Assembly (NCBI GenBank): GCA_036704125.1
Contig: DATNQI010000028.1
Coordinates: 1 to 64,000 of the forward strand
Source of the DNA: Pantanalinema sp.
Lineage (GTDB): Bacteria > Cyanobacteriota > Sericytochromatia > S15B-MN24 > UBA4093
Length of the DNA: 64,000 bases
Direction of reading: 5' to 3'
The notes under the pieces are model-generated. The model saw only the letters and a list, made by a program, of their open reading frames with translations. It did not search any database and was not told where the DNA came from. This document shows, piece by piece, positions 52,980 through 61,971 of this stretch (positions within the stretch are counted from its first letter, which is position 1; every line of letters begins with the position of its first letter). The position numbers and the translations under genes were made by a program.

Positions 52980-53549
52980 CTATCCCCTCTCGGCCAGGGC
53001 GAGATTGAGCTTCAGGACGTTGACGCGCGGCTCGCCGAACAGGCCGAGCGTGCGAGACTCGGTCGATTTTGCGATGAGCTCCTCCACCTCGCCGAGCGTC
53101 ATCCTCCGGGCGGCCGCGATCCGGCCGGCCTGGAAGCGGGCCGCTGCCGGGGTGATGTGGGGATCGAGCCCCGAGCCGGACTGGGTCAGGAGATCCACCG
53201 GCAGCGCCTGATTTGCCGCCTGGGGGTTCTGCCGCCTTTCGCCCGCGACGTCCGCGCTGACCCGCTCGGCCAGCGCCTTGCTGGTGGGGCCGAGGTTGCT
53301 CGCGCCCGAGGCCTCGGCCTTGTAGCCGATGCTCGAGACGCGACCGTGGAACCACTGGGGCCCTTCGAAGCTTTGCCCCACCAGCTCCGAGCCGACGACC
53401 ATGCCTCCTTTCGTGATCAGGCTCCCGTTGGCCTGGCGCGGGAACGCCACCTGGGCGATCCCGGTGGTGATGAGCGGGTAGGCAAGGCCGCACAGCACGA
53501 AGATGACGAGCGTCAGCCTGAGCGAGGGGCCGAATTCCTGGCGCAACAT
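52980..53549 (-). CDS. kdpC: KdpC subunit of potassium-transporting ATPase
   Basis: A 189-residue KdpC with one N-terminal transmembrane helix (LRLTLVIFVLCGLAYPLITTGIAQV) and a periplasmic domain (NGSLI, GSELVGQSF, SGSGLDPHI, RVNVLKLNLAL). KdpC stabilises the KdpAB complex. It is the last of the transport genes, ten bases after kdpB and directly abutting the sensor-module gene. The length is normal. Confidence 0.96.
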   Translation of the reverse strand: MLRQEFGPSLRLTLVIFVLCGLAYPLITTGIAQVAFPRQANGSLITKGGMVVGSELVGQSFEGPQWFHGRVSSIGYKAEASGASNLGPTSKALAERVSADVAGERRQNPQAANQALPVDLLTQSGSGLDPHITPAAARFQAGRIAAARRMTLGEVEELIAKSTESRTLGLFGEPRVNVLKLNLALAERG

Positions 53550-53559
53550 CTCGGACCTC

Positions 53560-55647
53560 CTAGACGAAGAGCGCGACCGCGAGGTCGATCAGCTTGATGC
53601 CGATGAAGGGGACGACGAGGCCCCCGAGGCCGTAGATCGTCACGTTGCGAAACAGCATCTGGTCGGCCGTGAGCGCCCGGAACTTGACGCCCTTGAGCGC
53701 CAGCGGGATCAGCGCCGGGATGATGAGGGCGTTGAAGATGAGGGCCGACAGGACCGCGCTCTGGGGGCTGTGCAAACGCATGACGTTGAGGGCCATGAGC
53801 TCGGGCACGCCGACAACGAAGATCGCCGGGATGATGGCGAAGTACTTGGCCACGTCGTTCGAGATCGAGAAGGTGGTGAGTGCCCCGCGGGTGATGAGCA
53901 GCTGCTTACCGATGGCCACCACGTCGATCAGCGAGGTGGGGTCCGAGTCCAGGTCCACCATGTTGGCGGCCTCCTTGGCAGCGGGGGTCCCCGAGTTCAT
54001 GGCGAGGCCCACGTCGGCCTGGGCGAGGGCGGGAGCGTCGTTGGTCCCGTCGCCCGTCATGGCGACCAGCTTGCCCTTGGCCTGCTCGTCGCGGATGAGC
54101 CTGATCTTGTCCTCGGGCTTGGCCTCGGCGAGGAAGTCGTCCACGCCCGCCTCCTGGGCGATGACCCGGGCGGTGATCGGGTTGTCGCCCGTGCACATGA
54201 CGGTCTTGATGCCCATCTGCCGCATCTGCTCGAAGCGCTCGCGCATCCCGGGCTTGATGGTGTCCTTGAGGTAGATCACCCCGAAGACCTCGTTGCCGGC
54301 GACCACCGCGAGCGGCGTACCGCCCAGCTCGGCCACCTGGCGGGCCGCGAGGTCGAGCTCGGCCGGCACCTTGCCGCCACGCTCCTGGACGTAGCGCTTG
54401 ATGGCGTCGGTCGCGCCCTTGCGCACGCCGAGCCCCGGCAGGTCGAGGCCGCTCATGCGGGTCTCGGCCGAGAACGCGATGCCCTCGCCCTGGCTCCACT
54501 CGGGGCGGTCCTTGACTCCGAGTCGCGCGGCGAGCGCCACGATCGAGCGGCCCTCGGGGGTCGTGTCATGCCAGGAGCTTGCCATCGCCATCTCGGCGAG
54601 CGATTCGAGGGGGTGGCTGCCCACCGGCAAGAACTCGGCCGCCATGCGGTTGCCGAAGGTGATGGTGCCGGTCTTGTCGAGGATGACGGTGTTGATGTCG
54701 CCCGCGGCCTCGACGGCCTTGCCCGACATGGCGATGACGTTGAACTGGGCCACCCGGTCCATGCCGGCGATGCCGATGGCCGAGAGCAGACCGCCGATGG
54801 TCGTGGGGATGAGGCAGACCAGAAGCGCGATCAAGGTGGCGACGTCCACCGGGCTCCTGGAGTAGAGGCCGAAGGGCGCGAGGGTGACGGTGACCATCAG
54901 GAAGATGAGGGTCAAGACCGCCAGAAGGACCGTGAGGGCGATCTCGTTGGGGGTCTTCTGGCGCGCGGCGCCCTCGACCAGGGCGATCATCTTGTCGAGG
55001 AAGCTCTCGCCGGGGTTGGCCGAGATGCGGATCACGAGCCAGTCCGAGACGACCTTGGTGCCTCCGATGACCGAGCTGGCGATGTCGGTGCCGGGCTCCT
55101 TGAGCACGGGGGCCGACTCGCCGGTGATGGCCGACTCGTCAACGGTGGCGACGCCCTCGATGACTTCGCCGTCGCCGGGCATCATCTCGCCGCGCTCGAC
55201 GCGGACCACGTCGCCCTTCCCGAGCTGGGTGGAGCTGACGTCGCGGTAGGTGCCGTCCGGCTCGCGCCGGTGGGCGACGGTGTCGCCCTTGGTCTTCTTG
55301 AGGCTGTCGGCCTGGGCCTTGCCGCGGCCCTCGGCGACGGCCTCGGCGAAGTTCGCGAACAGGAGGGTCAGGAAAAGGATGAAGGCGATGGCGCCGTTGT
55401 AGCCGGCACCCACCCGGCTCGATCCGAAGAGGTCCGGCTCGAGGGTCAAGAGAAACGTCAGGGCGGTGCCGATCTCGACCACGAACATGACGGGGTTGCG
55501 TACCATGACGCGCGGGTCGAGCTTCTTGAAGGCGTCGGCGATCGCACGCCGGTAGAGGCCTGCGGTCTGGACCTTGGGGGTGTGGCGTCGCTCGCCGCGC
55601 GGGGTGTGAGCCTGCGTGGGACGCTCGGAGGTGAGCGGGGTTGTCAT
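53560..55647 (-). CDS. kdpB: KdpB catalytic P-type ATPase subunit
   Basis: A 695-residue P-type ATPase with seven membrane helices. The phosphorylated Asp324 is in [11 protein letters not shown], the actuator motif TGES is present near 175, and the hinge motif [17 protein letters not shown] is complete. It hydrolyses ATP to power K+ transport through KdpA. The N-terminal 30 residues are Pro/Thr/Arg-rich. It lies 18 bases downstream of kdpA. Confidence 0.97.
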   Translation of the reverse strand: MTTPLTSERPTQAHTPRGERRHTPKVQTAGLYRRAIADAFKKLDPRVMVRNPVMFVVEIGTALTFLLTLEPDLFGSSRVGAGYNGAIAFILFLTLLFANFAEAVAEGRGKAQADSLKKTKGDTVAHRREPDGTYRDVSSTQLGKGDVVRVERGEMMPGDGEVIEGVATVDESAITGESAPVLKEPGTDIASSVIGGTKVVSDWLVIRISANPGESFLDKMIALVEGAARQKTPNEIALTVLLAVLTLIFLMVTVTLAPFGLYSRSPVDVATLIALLVCLIPTTIGGLLSAIGIAGMDRVAQFNVIAMSGKAVEAAGDINTVILDKTGTITFGNRMAAEFLPVGSHPLESLAEMAMASSWHDTTPEGRSIVALAARLGVKDRPEWSQGEGIAFSAETRMSGLDLPGLGVRKGATDAIKRYVQERGGKVPAELDLAARQVAELGGTPLAVVAGNEVFGVIYLKDTIKPGMRERFEQMRQMGIKTVMCTGDNPITARVIAQEAGVDDFLAEAKPEDKIRLIRDEQAKGKLVAMTGDGTNDAPALAQADVGLAMNSGTPAAKEAANMVDLDSDPTSLIDVVAIGKQLLITRGALTTFSISNDVAKYFAIIPAIFVVGVPELMALNVMRLHSPQSAVLSALIFNALIIPALIPLALKGVKFRALTADQMLFRNVTIYGLGGLVVPFIGIKLIDLAVALFV

Positions 55648-55665
55648 GCGTGAGTCTCCTGTGCC

Positions 55666-57387
55666 CTAGAAGGTCTTGCCCGCGAGCATGGCAAGGTGCT
55701 CGGCGACGGGGCCGAGCGCCACGACGGGGAAGAAGGTGAGGGCGCCGACGATGAGAATGACCGCGAGCCAGATGCCGCCGAAGAGGGGCGTGTCGGTCCT
55801 GAGCGTGCCGGGGCCCTCGGGGATGCGGCGCTTGCGCGCCAGGGATCCCGCGATCGCCAGGAGCGCGATGATGCTGAGATAGCGCCCGAAGAGCATCACC
55901 AGGCCGATCGACAGGTTGAACCAGGGGGTGTTGGCGTCGAGACCGGCGAAGGCCGAGCCGTTGTTGGCTGCCCCCGAGGTGTAGGCGTAGAGGACCTCGC
56001 TCAGGCCGTGGTAGCCGGTGTTGGTCAAGGACGAGAGGCCGTAGCCGTGAACCACCGCCCAGGCGGTGGGCCCAAGGATGATCAGCGGGTGGATCAAGAG
56101 CGCGATGGAGGCGAGCACGACCTCCTTCTGCTCGATCTTCTTGCCCAGGAACTCGGGGGTGCGCCCGACCATCAAGCCGGTGAGGAAGACGGCGATGATG
56201 CCGTACAGCACGAAGTTCATGAAGCCCACGCCCTTGCCGCCGAAGACGTTGTTGAGCATCATCTGGGCGAGCGGCACGAAGCCGCCCATGGGGGTGAGGC
56301 TGTCGTGCATGGTGTTGACGGATCCGGTGGTGAAGGCGGTCGTGACCGCCACGAACACGATGCTCATCGCCTGGCCGAAGCGAACCTCCTTGCCCTCCAT
56401 GTTGCCGCCCGCCTGCATCGGGCTGGACGCCTGGTCGAGCCCCAGGTGCGAGAGGATGGGATTACCCGCCGTCTCCGCCCACGCGACGATCGCGAGGAAG
56501 GTGAGGAACATCGCCCCCATGGCCCCGAAGACAACCAGCGCCTGCTTGCGGTTGCCGAGCAGCTGGCCGAAGGTGACGACCAGCGCCATGGGCAGGGCCA
56601 TCATGAAGAGGAGCTGCAGCACGTTGCTCGCGGGCGTCGGGTTCTCGAGCGGATGCGCCGAGTTCTGGCCGTAGAACCCGCCGCCGTTGGTGCCCAGGTG
56701 CTTGATGGAGTCGAGCGAGGCGACCGGCCCGCGCGGGATCGTCTGCGCGATGCCCTGGGGGCCGAAGGCCCTGGCCGAGGTTTCGAGCGTCTGGGGCACG
56801 CCCTGGAAGACCAGGAACAGGGCGCCGATCAGCGAGATGGGAAGGAGGATGCGGATGGTGATGAGGACCACGTCCTCGTAGAAGTTGCCCTGGTCCTTTC
56901 GCCCGACGATGCCGCGGATGAAGGCGATCGCCGCCGCGAAGCCCGTGGCCGCGCTGGTGAACATGGGGAAGGTGATGGCCATCATCTGGCTGAAGTACGA
57001 GAGGGTGGACTCGCCGCCGTAGCTCTGCCAGTTGGTGTTGGTGATGAAGCTCGCGGCCGTGTTGAAGGCCTGCATGGGCTCCATGCCGGCGAGCTTGAGG
57101 GGATTGAGGGGCAGGACGCCCTGCGAGAGCAGGATCGCGAGGATCACGAGCACCATCAGGAGGTTGCTCACGATGAGGGCGACGGCATACTGTTTCCAGT
57201 CCATGCCGGGAGCCTCGCCCCGGATGCCCACCAGGCGCAGCAGCATATGCTCGAGGGGGGCAAAGACCGGGTCGAGCCGGGTCGGCTTGCGATCGAAGAC
57301 GTCGGCCATGTAAAGGCCGAGGGGGTAAGCGATGACCACGGCCGCGATCAGGACCAAGGCCACCTGCACGATGAAGGCTGATGTCAC
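55666..57387 (-). CDS. kdpA: KdpA potassium-channel subunit
   Basis: A 573-residue protein with ten membrane helices and selectivity-filter-like loops, including [19 protein letters not shown]. KdpA binds and conducts K+. The start is GTG at 57387 with GAGG seven bases upstream. It is 21 bp downstream of kdpF. The length agrees with other KdpA proteins. Confidence 0.97.
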   Translation of the reverse strand: MTSAFIVQVALVLIAAVVIAYPLGLYMADVFDRKPTRLDPVFAPLEHMLLRLVGIRGEAPGMDWKQYAVALIVSNLLMVLVILAILLSQGVLPLNPLKLAGMEPMQAFNTAASFITNTNWQSYGGESTLSYFSQMMAITFPMFTSAATGFAAAIAFIRGIVGRKDQGNFYEDVVLITIRILLPISLIGALFLVFQGVPQTLETSARAFGPQGIAQTIPRGPVASLDSIKHLGTNGGGFYGQNSAHPLENPTPASNVLQLLFMMALPMALVVTFGQLLGNRKQALVVFGAMGAMFLTFLAIVAWAETAGNPILSHLGLDQASSPMQAGGNMEGKEVRFGQAMSIVFVAVTTAFTTGSVNTMHDSLTPMGGFVPLAQMMLNNVFGGKGVGFMNFVLYGIIAVFLTGLMVGRTPEFLGKKIEQKEVVLASIALLIHPLIILGPTAWAVVHGYGLSSLTNTGYHGLSEVLYAYTSGAANNGSAFAGLDANTPWFNLSIGLVMLFGRYLSIIALLAIAGSLARKRRIPEGPGTLRTDTPLFGGIWLAVILIVGALTFFPVVALGPVAEHLAMLAGKTF

Positions 57388-57408
57388 GGTGAAACCTCTT
57401 TGTCGCGA

Positions 57409-57495
57409 CTAGAAGCGTTCGGGACAGATCATGACGTAGGTCAGGTAGCCTCCTACGGCCGCGGCGAGCACCAGGAGCACGAACGTACCGAGCAT
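57409..57495 (-). CDS. kdpF: KdpF small membrane subunit
   Basis: A 28-residue peptide, MLGTFVLLVLAAAVGGYLTY plus eight residues, forming one transmembrane helix. Position before kdpA and pattern match KdpF, the lipid-like stabilising subunit of the complex. GGAGGG lies eight bases before the ATG. Its ATG overlaps the stop of the next small gene by one base. Confidence 0.88.
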   Translation of the reverse strand: MLGTFVLLVLAAAVGGYLTYVMICPERF

Positions 57496-57611
57496 CAGTA
57501 GTGGCCCTCCATCTCCTTGCGCTTGGTCGCGACCCGGTCGCACCACGCGACGAATCCATAACACAGCGCGTAGAACGCGAAGAGTAGGGCGAAGATCCCC
57601 AGGATCTGCAT
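57495..57611 (-). CDS. 38-residue membrane protein at the head of the kdp operon
   Basis: The ATG at 57611 follows AAAGGGAG. The product has one transmembrane helix (residues 3-23, ILGIFALLFAFYALCYGFV) and a charged cytoplasmic-type tail with Lys/Arg/Glu. Its TGA shares a base with the kdpF ATG (TGATG), so the two are translationally coupled. I know no named subunit of this kind. It could be a second small subunit or regulator of KdpFABC, comparable in position with the small Kdp proteins of cyanobacteria. Confidence 0.7.
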   Translation of the reverse strand: MQILGIFALLFAFYALCYGFVAWCDRVATKRKEMEGHY

Positions 57612-57665
57612 GGTTTTTCTCCCTTTCCTTTAGCCGGTCGGGATCGACGCGCCTGAGCAATCGCC

Positions 57666-57732
57666 ATCCTAGGCAGGGGGAGGTCAAGAGCGGGTCAAGA
57701 ATCCTAGGCGGCGCATCAAGAAAACCTCAAGA
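57666..57732. promoter_or_regulatory. Divergent kdp control region with repeated TCAAGA boxes
   Basis: TCAAGA occurs at 57684, 57695, 57716 and 57727: two pairs with an 11-bp period, 32 bp apart. Each pair is preceded by ATCCTAGGC (57666-57674 and 57701-57709). An 11-bp direct-repeat spacing is typical of OmpR/PhoB-family sites, and KdpE is encoded next to it. TAGGAT at 57666-57671 on the minus strand is a possible -10 box of the kdp operon. Confidence 0.6.
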
Positions 57733-57762
57733 AGCAAGTCTCATTGGCAGCGCGGTGTTAGC

Positions 57763-59340
57763 ATGGTGGCCATGATGGCCGCCTCCGAATCGATTGCCTT
57801 CCAGGAGCGCTGGCTCGGTGCCGATGCGCCGGCCGCGATCGGCGCCTCCTTCCCTTGGCGCGCCTACGGCTGGGGCCTGGGATCGGTGGTCGCGGCCACG
57901 ATCCTCGGTCAGCTCTTGATCGGGCGGCTCGACAAGGCCAACCTGATCATGGTGTTCCTGCTGGGCAACCTCGCGGTGGCCCTGCGTGGCGACCGCGGCG
58001 CGGCGATCGCCGCCGCCGTGCTATCGGTGGCGGCCTTCGACTTCTTCTTCGTGCCGCCCCACCTTTCCTTGGCCGTCTCGGACACCCAGTACCTCTTCAC
58101 CTTCTTCGTCATGGGCCTGGTAGGGAGCGTCATCAGCACCCTGACTGCCCGCCTGGTCGCCATGATCGCGGAGAGCCGCGAGCGCGAGCGCCGCGCCCGC
58201 GCCCTCTACGAGCTGAGTCGCTCATTGCTCGCCGCCCGAGCGCCCCAAGAGGCGATCGCTGAAGCCGCGCGCCTCATCAGCCAGGAGCTCGGTCGGCCCG
58301 TGGGTGCCTGGTTGCGGGGCGCAGCGGGCCATGCGCTGCAGGCGGCCCAGGCGGCATCGCCCCTGACGAGCAGCGAACAGGAGATCCTCCACTGGGTCCT
58401 GGGCGAGGGCGAGCCCGCCGGCCCCGGCACCGAGACGTTCCCGGGGGCGACCGCCCTGTTCATCCCAGTGAGGAGCCCAAGCCGGATCCACGGCGCGTTC
58501 GTCCTGCGCTGGGCGGATCACGAGCCGCCCCCCGGTTCCGGGACCCGGGCGGCTATCGAAACAGGTGCCAACCAGCTCGCGATCGCCCTCGAGCAGGCGC
58601 GCGCGCGCGAGGAGGCCGACGCGGCCCACTCCCAGGCCGAGGTCGAGCGGATGCGGACCTCGCTTTTGAGCTCGGTCTCTCACGACCTGCGCACGCCGCT
58701 CGCCGGCATGGTCGGGGCGGCAAGCGCCCTGCTCGATGCCGAGGGGGCCTTTCCTGCGGACGTGCGTCGCGAGCTGCTCCAGGGGATCGTCGACGAGGGA
58801 GCCCGCCTGGGGCGCCTCGTGACGAACCTCCTTCATGCGACTCGACTCGAGGCGGCCCACGTGCAGCTCGCCAAGGAATGGTTTCCTCTGGAAGAGGCGA
58901 TCGCCCCGGCCCTGAGCCGGCTCCAGGCCCCCCTTTCCCAGCACCCTGTCGCGGTGGATCTGGCCCCGGACCTGCCCATGGTCCAAGGGGATCCCGCCCT
59001 CGTCGAGCAGGTCTTCATCAACCTCCTGGAGAACGCCGCCAAGTACACCCCGCCGGGCTCGCCCATCAAGGTGCGCGCCTGGCTCGAGGCCGCGCGGATC
59101 TGGTCCGAAGTCGCCGACCAGGGGCCGGGCCTGCCTGCCGGCGAGGAAGAACGGGTCTTCGAGAAGTTTCACCACGTGCCGGGGCAATCGGGCGCGAAGG
59201 GAGCGGGGCTCGGCCTCGCCATCTGCCGCGGCATCGTCCTCGCCCACGGAGGCGCCATCCGTGCCGAGAACCTTCCGACCGGGGGGGCTGCGTTCCGCTT
59301 CTGGCTGCCCCTGACTCCGCCGCCCCCCATGACGCCCTGA
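57763..59340 (+). CDS. KdpD C-terminal-type sensor histidine kinase
   Basis: A 525-residue kinase that equals the second half of canonical KdpD. A DUF4118-like membrane region with about four helices (residues 35-130, including [15 protein letters not shown]) is followed by a GAF domain (150-285), HisKA with His307 ([10 protein letters not shown]) and HATPase ([22 protein letters not shown]). The cytoplasmic N-terminal sensor of E. coli KdpD is absent and is encoded at 51444-52979. It is divergent from the kdp transport operon and is followed by kdpE. Confidence 0.9.
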   Translation: MVAMMAASESIAFQERWLGADAPAAIGASFPWRAYGWGLGSVVAATILGQLLIGRLDKANLIMVFLLGNLAVALRGDRGAAIAAAVLSVAAFDFFFVPPHLSLAVSDTQYLFTFFVMGLVGSVISTLTARLVAMIAESRERERRARALYELSRSLLAARAPQEAIAEAARLISQELGRPVGAWLRGAAGHALQAAQAASPLTSSEQEILHWVLGEGEPAGPGTETFPGATALFIPVRSPSRIHGAFVLRWADHEPPPGSGTRAAIETGANQLAIALEQARAREEADAAHSQAEVERMRTSLLSSVSHDLRTPLAGMVGAASALLDAEGAFPADVRRELLQGIVDEGARLGRLVTNLLHATRLEAAHVQLAKEWFPLEEAIAPALSRLQAPLSQHPVAVDLAPDLPMVQGDPALVEQVFINLLENAAKYTPPGSPIKVRAWLEAARIWSEVADQGPGLPAGEEERVFEKFHHVPGQSGAKGAGLGLAICRGIVLAHGGAIRAENLPTGGAAFRFWLPLTPPPPMTP

Positions 59341-59358
59341 CCCGAGGGTGGAGGACCC

Positions 59359-60063
59359 ATGTCCGAGACCAAGCCGCTCATCTTGATCATCGAGGACGAG
59401 GCGCCCATCCGACGCTTCTTGCGCGCCTCGCTGCCCCTGCACGACTACAAGATCCAGGAGGCCACCACCGCGCTCGACGGACTCCGCCTCGCAGCCGCCC
59501 AACGACCGGCTCTCGTGATCCTCGACCTGGGGCTGCCCGACATGGACGGCCTCGACGTGGTGAGGCAGCTGCGCGAGTGGAGCCAGGTGCCCGTGGTGGT
59601 CCTTTCGGCCCGCGAGCAGGAGAGCGACAAGATCACCGCCCTGGACGCGGGCGCGGATGACTACCTCACCAAGCCCTTCGGAGTCGGCGAGCTGCTCGCG
59701 CGCATGCGCGTCGCCATGCGCCACGGGGCGCGGCGCGCGGCCCCCGAGGCCACCGACTTCGCCTGCGGCGACTGGCACGTTGACCTGGCCGCGCGCCGGG
59801 TCTTCGTCGCCGGGCAGGAGGTCCACCTCACCCCCACCGAGTACCGCCTGCTCACGACCCTCATCCGACACGCGGGCAAGGTCGTCACCCACCGCCACCT
59901 CTTGCGCGAGCTGTGGGGCGACGAGCACGAGGACGCCCAGCACACGCTGCGGGTCCACATCAGCCAGCTGCGCCGCAAGCTCGAGGCCGACCCCGCGCGC
60001 CCGCGCCACCTCATGACCGAGCCGGGCGTCGGCTACCGCCTGCGCGAGGAAGCGGCCTCATAA
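59359..60063 (+). CDS. kdpE: KdpE response regulator
   Basis: A 234-residue OmpR-family regulator. The receiver has Glu12-Asp13 and phospho-acceptor Asp56 (VILDLGLPD); the C-terminal winged helix contains LTPTEYRLLTTLIRHAGKVVT. It lies 18 bp after the kinase gene. The predicted targets are the TCAAGA repeats at 57684-57732. The length and sequence pattern are those of KdpE. Confidence 0.93.
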   Translation: MSETKPLILIIEDEAPIRRFLRASLPLHDYKIQEATTALDGLRLAAAQRPALVILDLGLPDMDGLDVVRQLREWSQVPVVVLSAREQESDKITALDAGADDYLTKPFGVGELLARMRVAMRHGARRAAPEATDFACGDWHVDLAARRVFVAGQEVHLTPTEYRLLTTLIRHAGKVVTHRHLLRELWGDEHEDAQHTLRVHISQLRRKLEADPARPRHLMTEPGVGYRLREEAAS

Positions 60064-60295
60064 GCCGGACTCGGGCCTGCCGCCGGCTCTTGCCATCCCA
60101 TGGCGGGTCCTGAACGACTATGGTAGGATGGCGCTGCCCCATCCCCCTTGCATTTCATAGGCCACCGAGCCTCGCAGAGGGGCAGTCGGGGCACGGGAAC
60201 TTTTGCCCGTTTTCCCTGTCCAAGCATTCTTGCCGTCTCACGGAGGCGGCGAGCATGCACCACCGATCACGCACCGATGGAGGAACACCTTCGAC

Positions 60296-61267
60296 ATGAT
60301 TGTCGTCGAGAACTTAACCAAGCGGTACGCCGATCGCCCCGTGGTCCAGGACGTCTCGTTCCACGTCAAGAAGGGCGAGATCCTGGGTTTCCTGGGGCCG
60401 AACGGCGCCGGCAAGTCGACCACCATGAAGATGCTCACCGGGTACCTGACGCCGTCCGGCGGCAAGGTCACCATCGGCGGGTTCGACATGGCCACCGATT
60501 CCCTCAAGGCCAAGGCCCTCATGGGCTACATGCCTGAGAACCCGCCGGTCTACCCCGAGATGAGCGTCCGGGACTACCTGGCCTTCGTCGCCCGCCTGCG
60601 CGGCGTCGAGCGCGCCAAGGTCAAGGCCGCCGTCGAGGTCGCCCTTGCCAAGTGCTGGCTGACCGAGGTGCCCAACAAGCAGATCGGCCACCTCTCCAAG
60701 GGCTTCCAGCAGCGGGTGGGCCTCGCCCAGGCGCTGATCCACGACCCCGAGGTCGTCATCCTCGACGAGCCGACCAACGGCCTCGACCCCAAGCAGATCA
60801 TCCAGATCCGCGAGCTGATCAAGGGCTTCGCCCCCGACCACACGGTCATCCTGAGCACCCACATCCTGCCCGAGGTCCAGAACACCTGCCACCGGGTGCT
60901 CATCATCAACGGCGGCAAGGTCGTGGCCGAGGGCGCCCCCGAGGCGCTCGAGTCCCAGCTCAAGGGCGGCAGCCGGATCCACGCCGAGGTGCGCGGCCCG
61001 AGAGCCGAGGTGCTCGATCGCCTGAGCACCCTGCACGGGGTCACCAGCGCCAACGCCAAGCTCCACGGCGAGCACCTGGTCTCGATCACCCTCGACACCG
61101 CGAGCGATGCCGACCTGCGCGAGCGGGTCGCCGCCGAGATCGTGGGCGCGGGCTGGGGCCTCCTCGAGCTGCGCGCGGTCGGCCTCTCGCTCGAGGAGAT
61201 CTTCCTCAAGCTGACGACCACCGACGCCGCCGCCAATCACAAGGAGGAAGTGACAACCCATGGGTAA
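60296..61267 (+). CDS. ABC transporter ATP-binding protein (GldA-like)
   Basis: A 323-residue ATPase with Walker A GPNGAGKST, signature LSKGFQQRVGLAQAL and Walker B VVILDEPTNGLDP. The ATG at 60296 has GGAGG twelve bases upstream, which is distant, but this start matches the family N-terminus (MIVVENLTKRY). It overlaps the permease gene by eight bases. With the next three genes it makes the ABC/GldF/GldG/DUF4340 cluster seen in cyanobacteria, planctomycetes and myxobacteria. Gliding was the first role described, but most such clusters are of unknown function. Confidence 0.88.
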   Translation: MIVVENLTKRYADRPVVQDVSFHVKKGEILGFLGPNGAGKSTTMKMLTGYLTPSGGKVTIGGFDMATDSLKAKALMGYMPENPPVYPEMSVRDYLAFVARLRGVERAKVKAAVEVALAKCWLTEVPNKQIGHLSKGFQQRVGLAQALIHDPEVVILDEPTNGLDPKQIIQIRELIKGFAPDHTVILSTHILPEVQNTCHRVLIINGGKVVAEGAPEALESQLKGGSRIHAEVRGPRAEVLDRLSTLHGVTSANAKLHGEHLVSITLDTASDADLRERVAAEIVGAGWGLLELRAVGLSLEEIFLKLTTTDAAANHKEEVTTHG

Positions 61268-61970
61268 GATCTGGGCGATCGCCGGGCGCGAGATGCGCTC
61301 GTACTTCGTATCTCCCCTGGCCTACGTGGTCGGGGCGCTCTTCCTGCTCGTCTCGGGCTACCTCTTCTCCTTGATCCTCTTCGGGTCCCGCGAGGCGAGC
61401 ATGCGTGGCCTGTTCGAGAACCTGAGCGTCGTGTTCCTGCTCATCACCCCCGCGCTCACCATGCGGCTGCTCGCCGAGGAGCGCGCCAGGGGCACGGTGG
61501 AGCTGCTGTTGACCGCGCCGGTGCGCGATCGCGACATCGTGATCGGCAAGTACCTGGCCGTCTGCCTCTACCTGCTCTTCCTGCTGGCCTTGACCCTCAT
61601 CTACCCCGCGATCCTCGCGTGGGTCGGCAAGCCCGACTGGATGCCCATCCTCTCGGGGTACCTCGGGATCTTCCTCCTGGGGGCCTCGTTCATGGCGGTC
61701 GGCCTCATGGCCTCGTCGTGGACCAGCAACCAGGTCATCGCGGCCATCTCGACCTTCGCCATCAGCCTGATCATCTGGCTCTTGCCCGCCTCTTCGAGCG
61801 TGGTCGGCCAGCAGTTCGGCTCGGTGCTCGAGTACCTCTCGGTCCTCAGCCACCAGCAGAACCTCGGCCGCGGCATCATCGACACCACCGACCTGGTCTT
61901 TTACGGGTCCTTCATCGTGATCTGCCTCTTCCTGAGCATCCGCTCGGTAGAGGTCTATCGCTGGAGGTAG
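61260..61970 (+). CDS. ABC-2 type permease (GldF-like)
   Basis: A 236-residue permease with six membrane helices. The opening WAIAGREMRSYFVSPLAYVVG and the block EERARGTVELLLTAPVRD are typical of the GldF/NosY-type ABC-2 group. It pairs with the upstream ATPase, whose end overlaps its start. It is one base from the GldG-like gene. Confidence 0.9.
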   Translation: MGKIWAIAGREMRSYFVSPLAYVVGALFLLVSGYLFSLILFGSREASMRGLFENLSVVFLLITPALTMRLLAEERARGTVELLLTAPVRDRDIVIGKYLAVCLYLLFLLALTLIYPAILAWVGKPDWMPILSGYLGIFLLGASFMAVGLMASSWTSNQVIAAISTFAISLIIWLLPASSSVVGQQFGSVLEYLSVLSHQQNLGRGIIDTTDLVFYGSFIVICLFLSIRSVEVYRWR

Positions 61971-61971
61971 C

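Noticed and set aside
53503-57381. Two long plus-strand frames over kdpB and kdpA
   Set aside because: Asp/Gly/Arg/His-rich shadows; both kdp genes show complete motifs on the minus strand.
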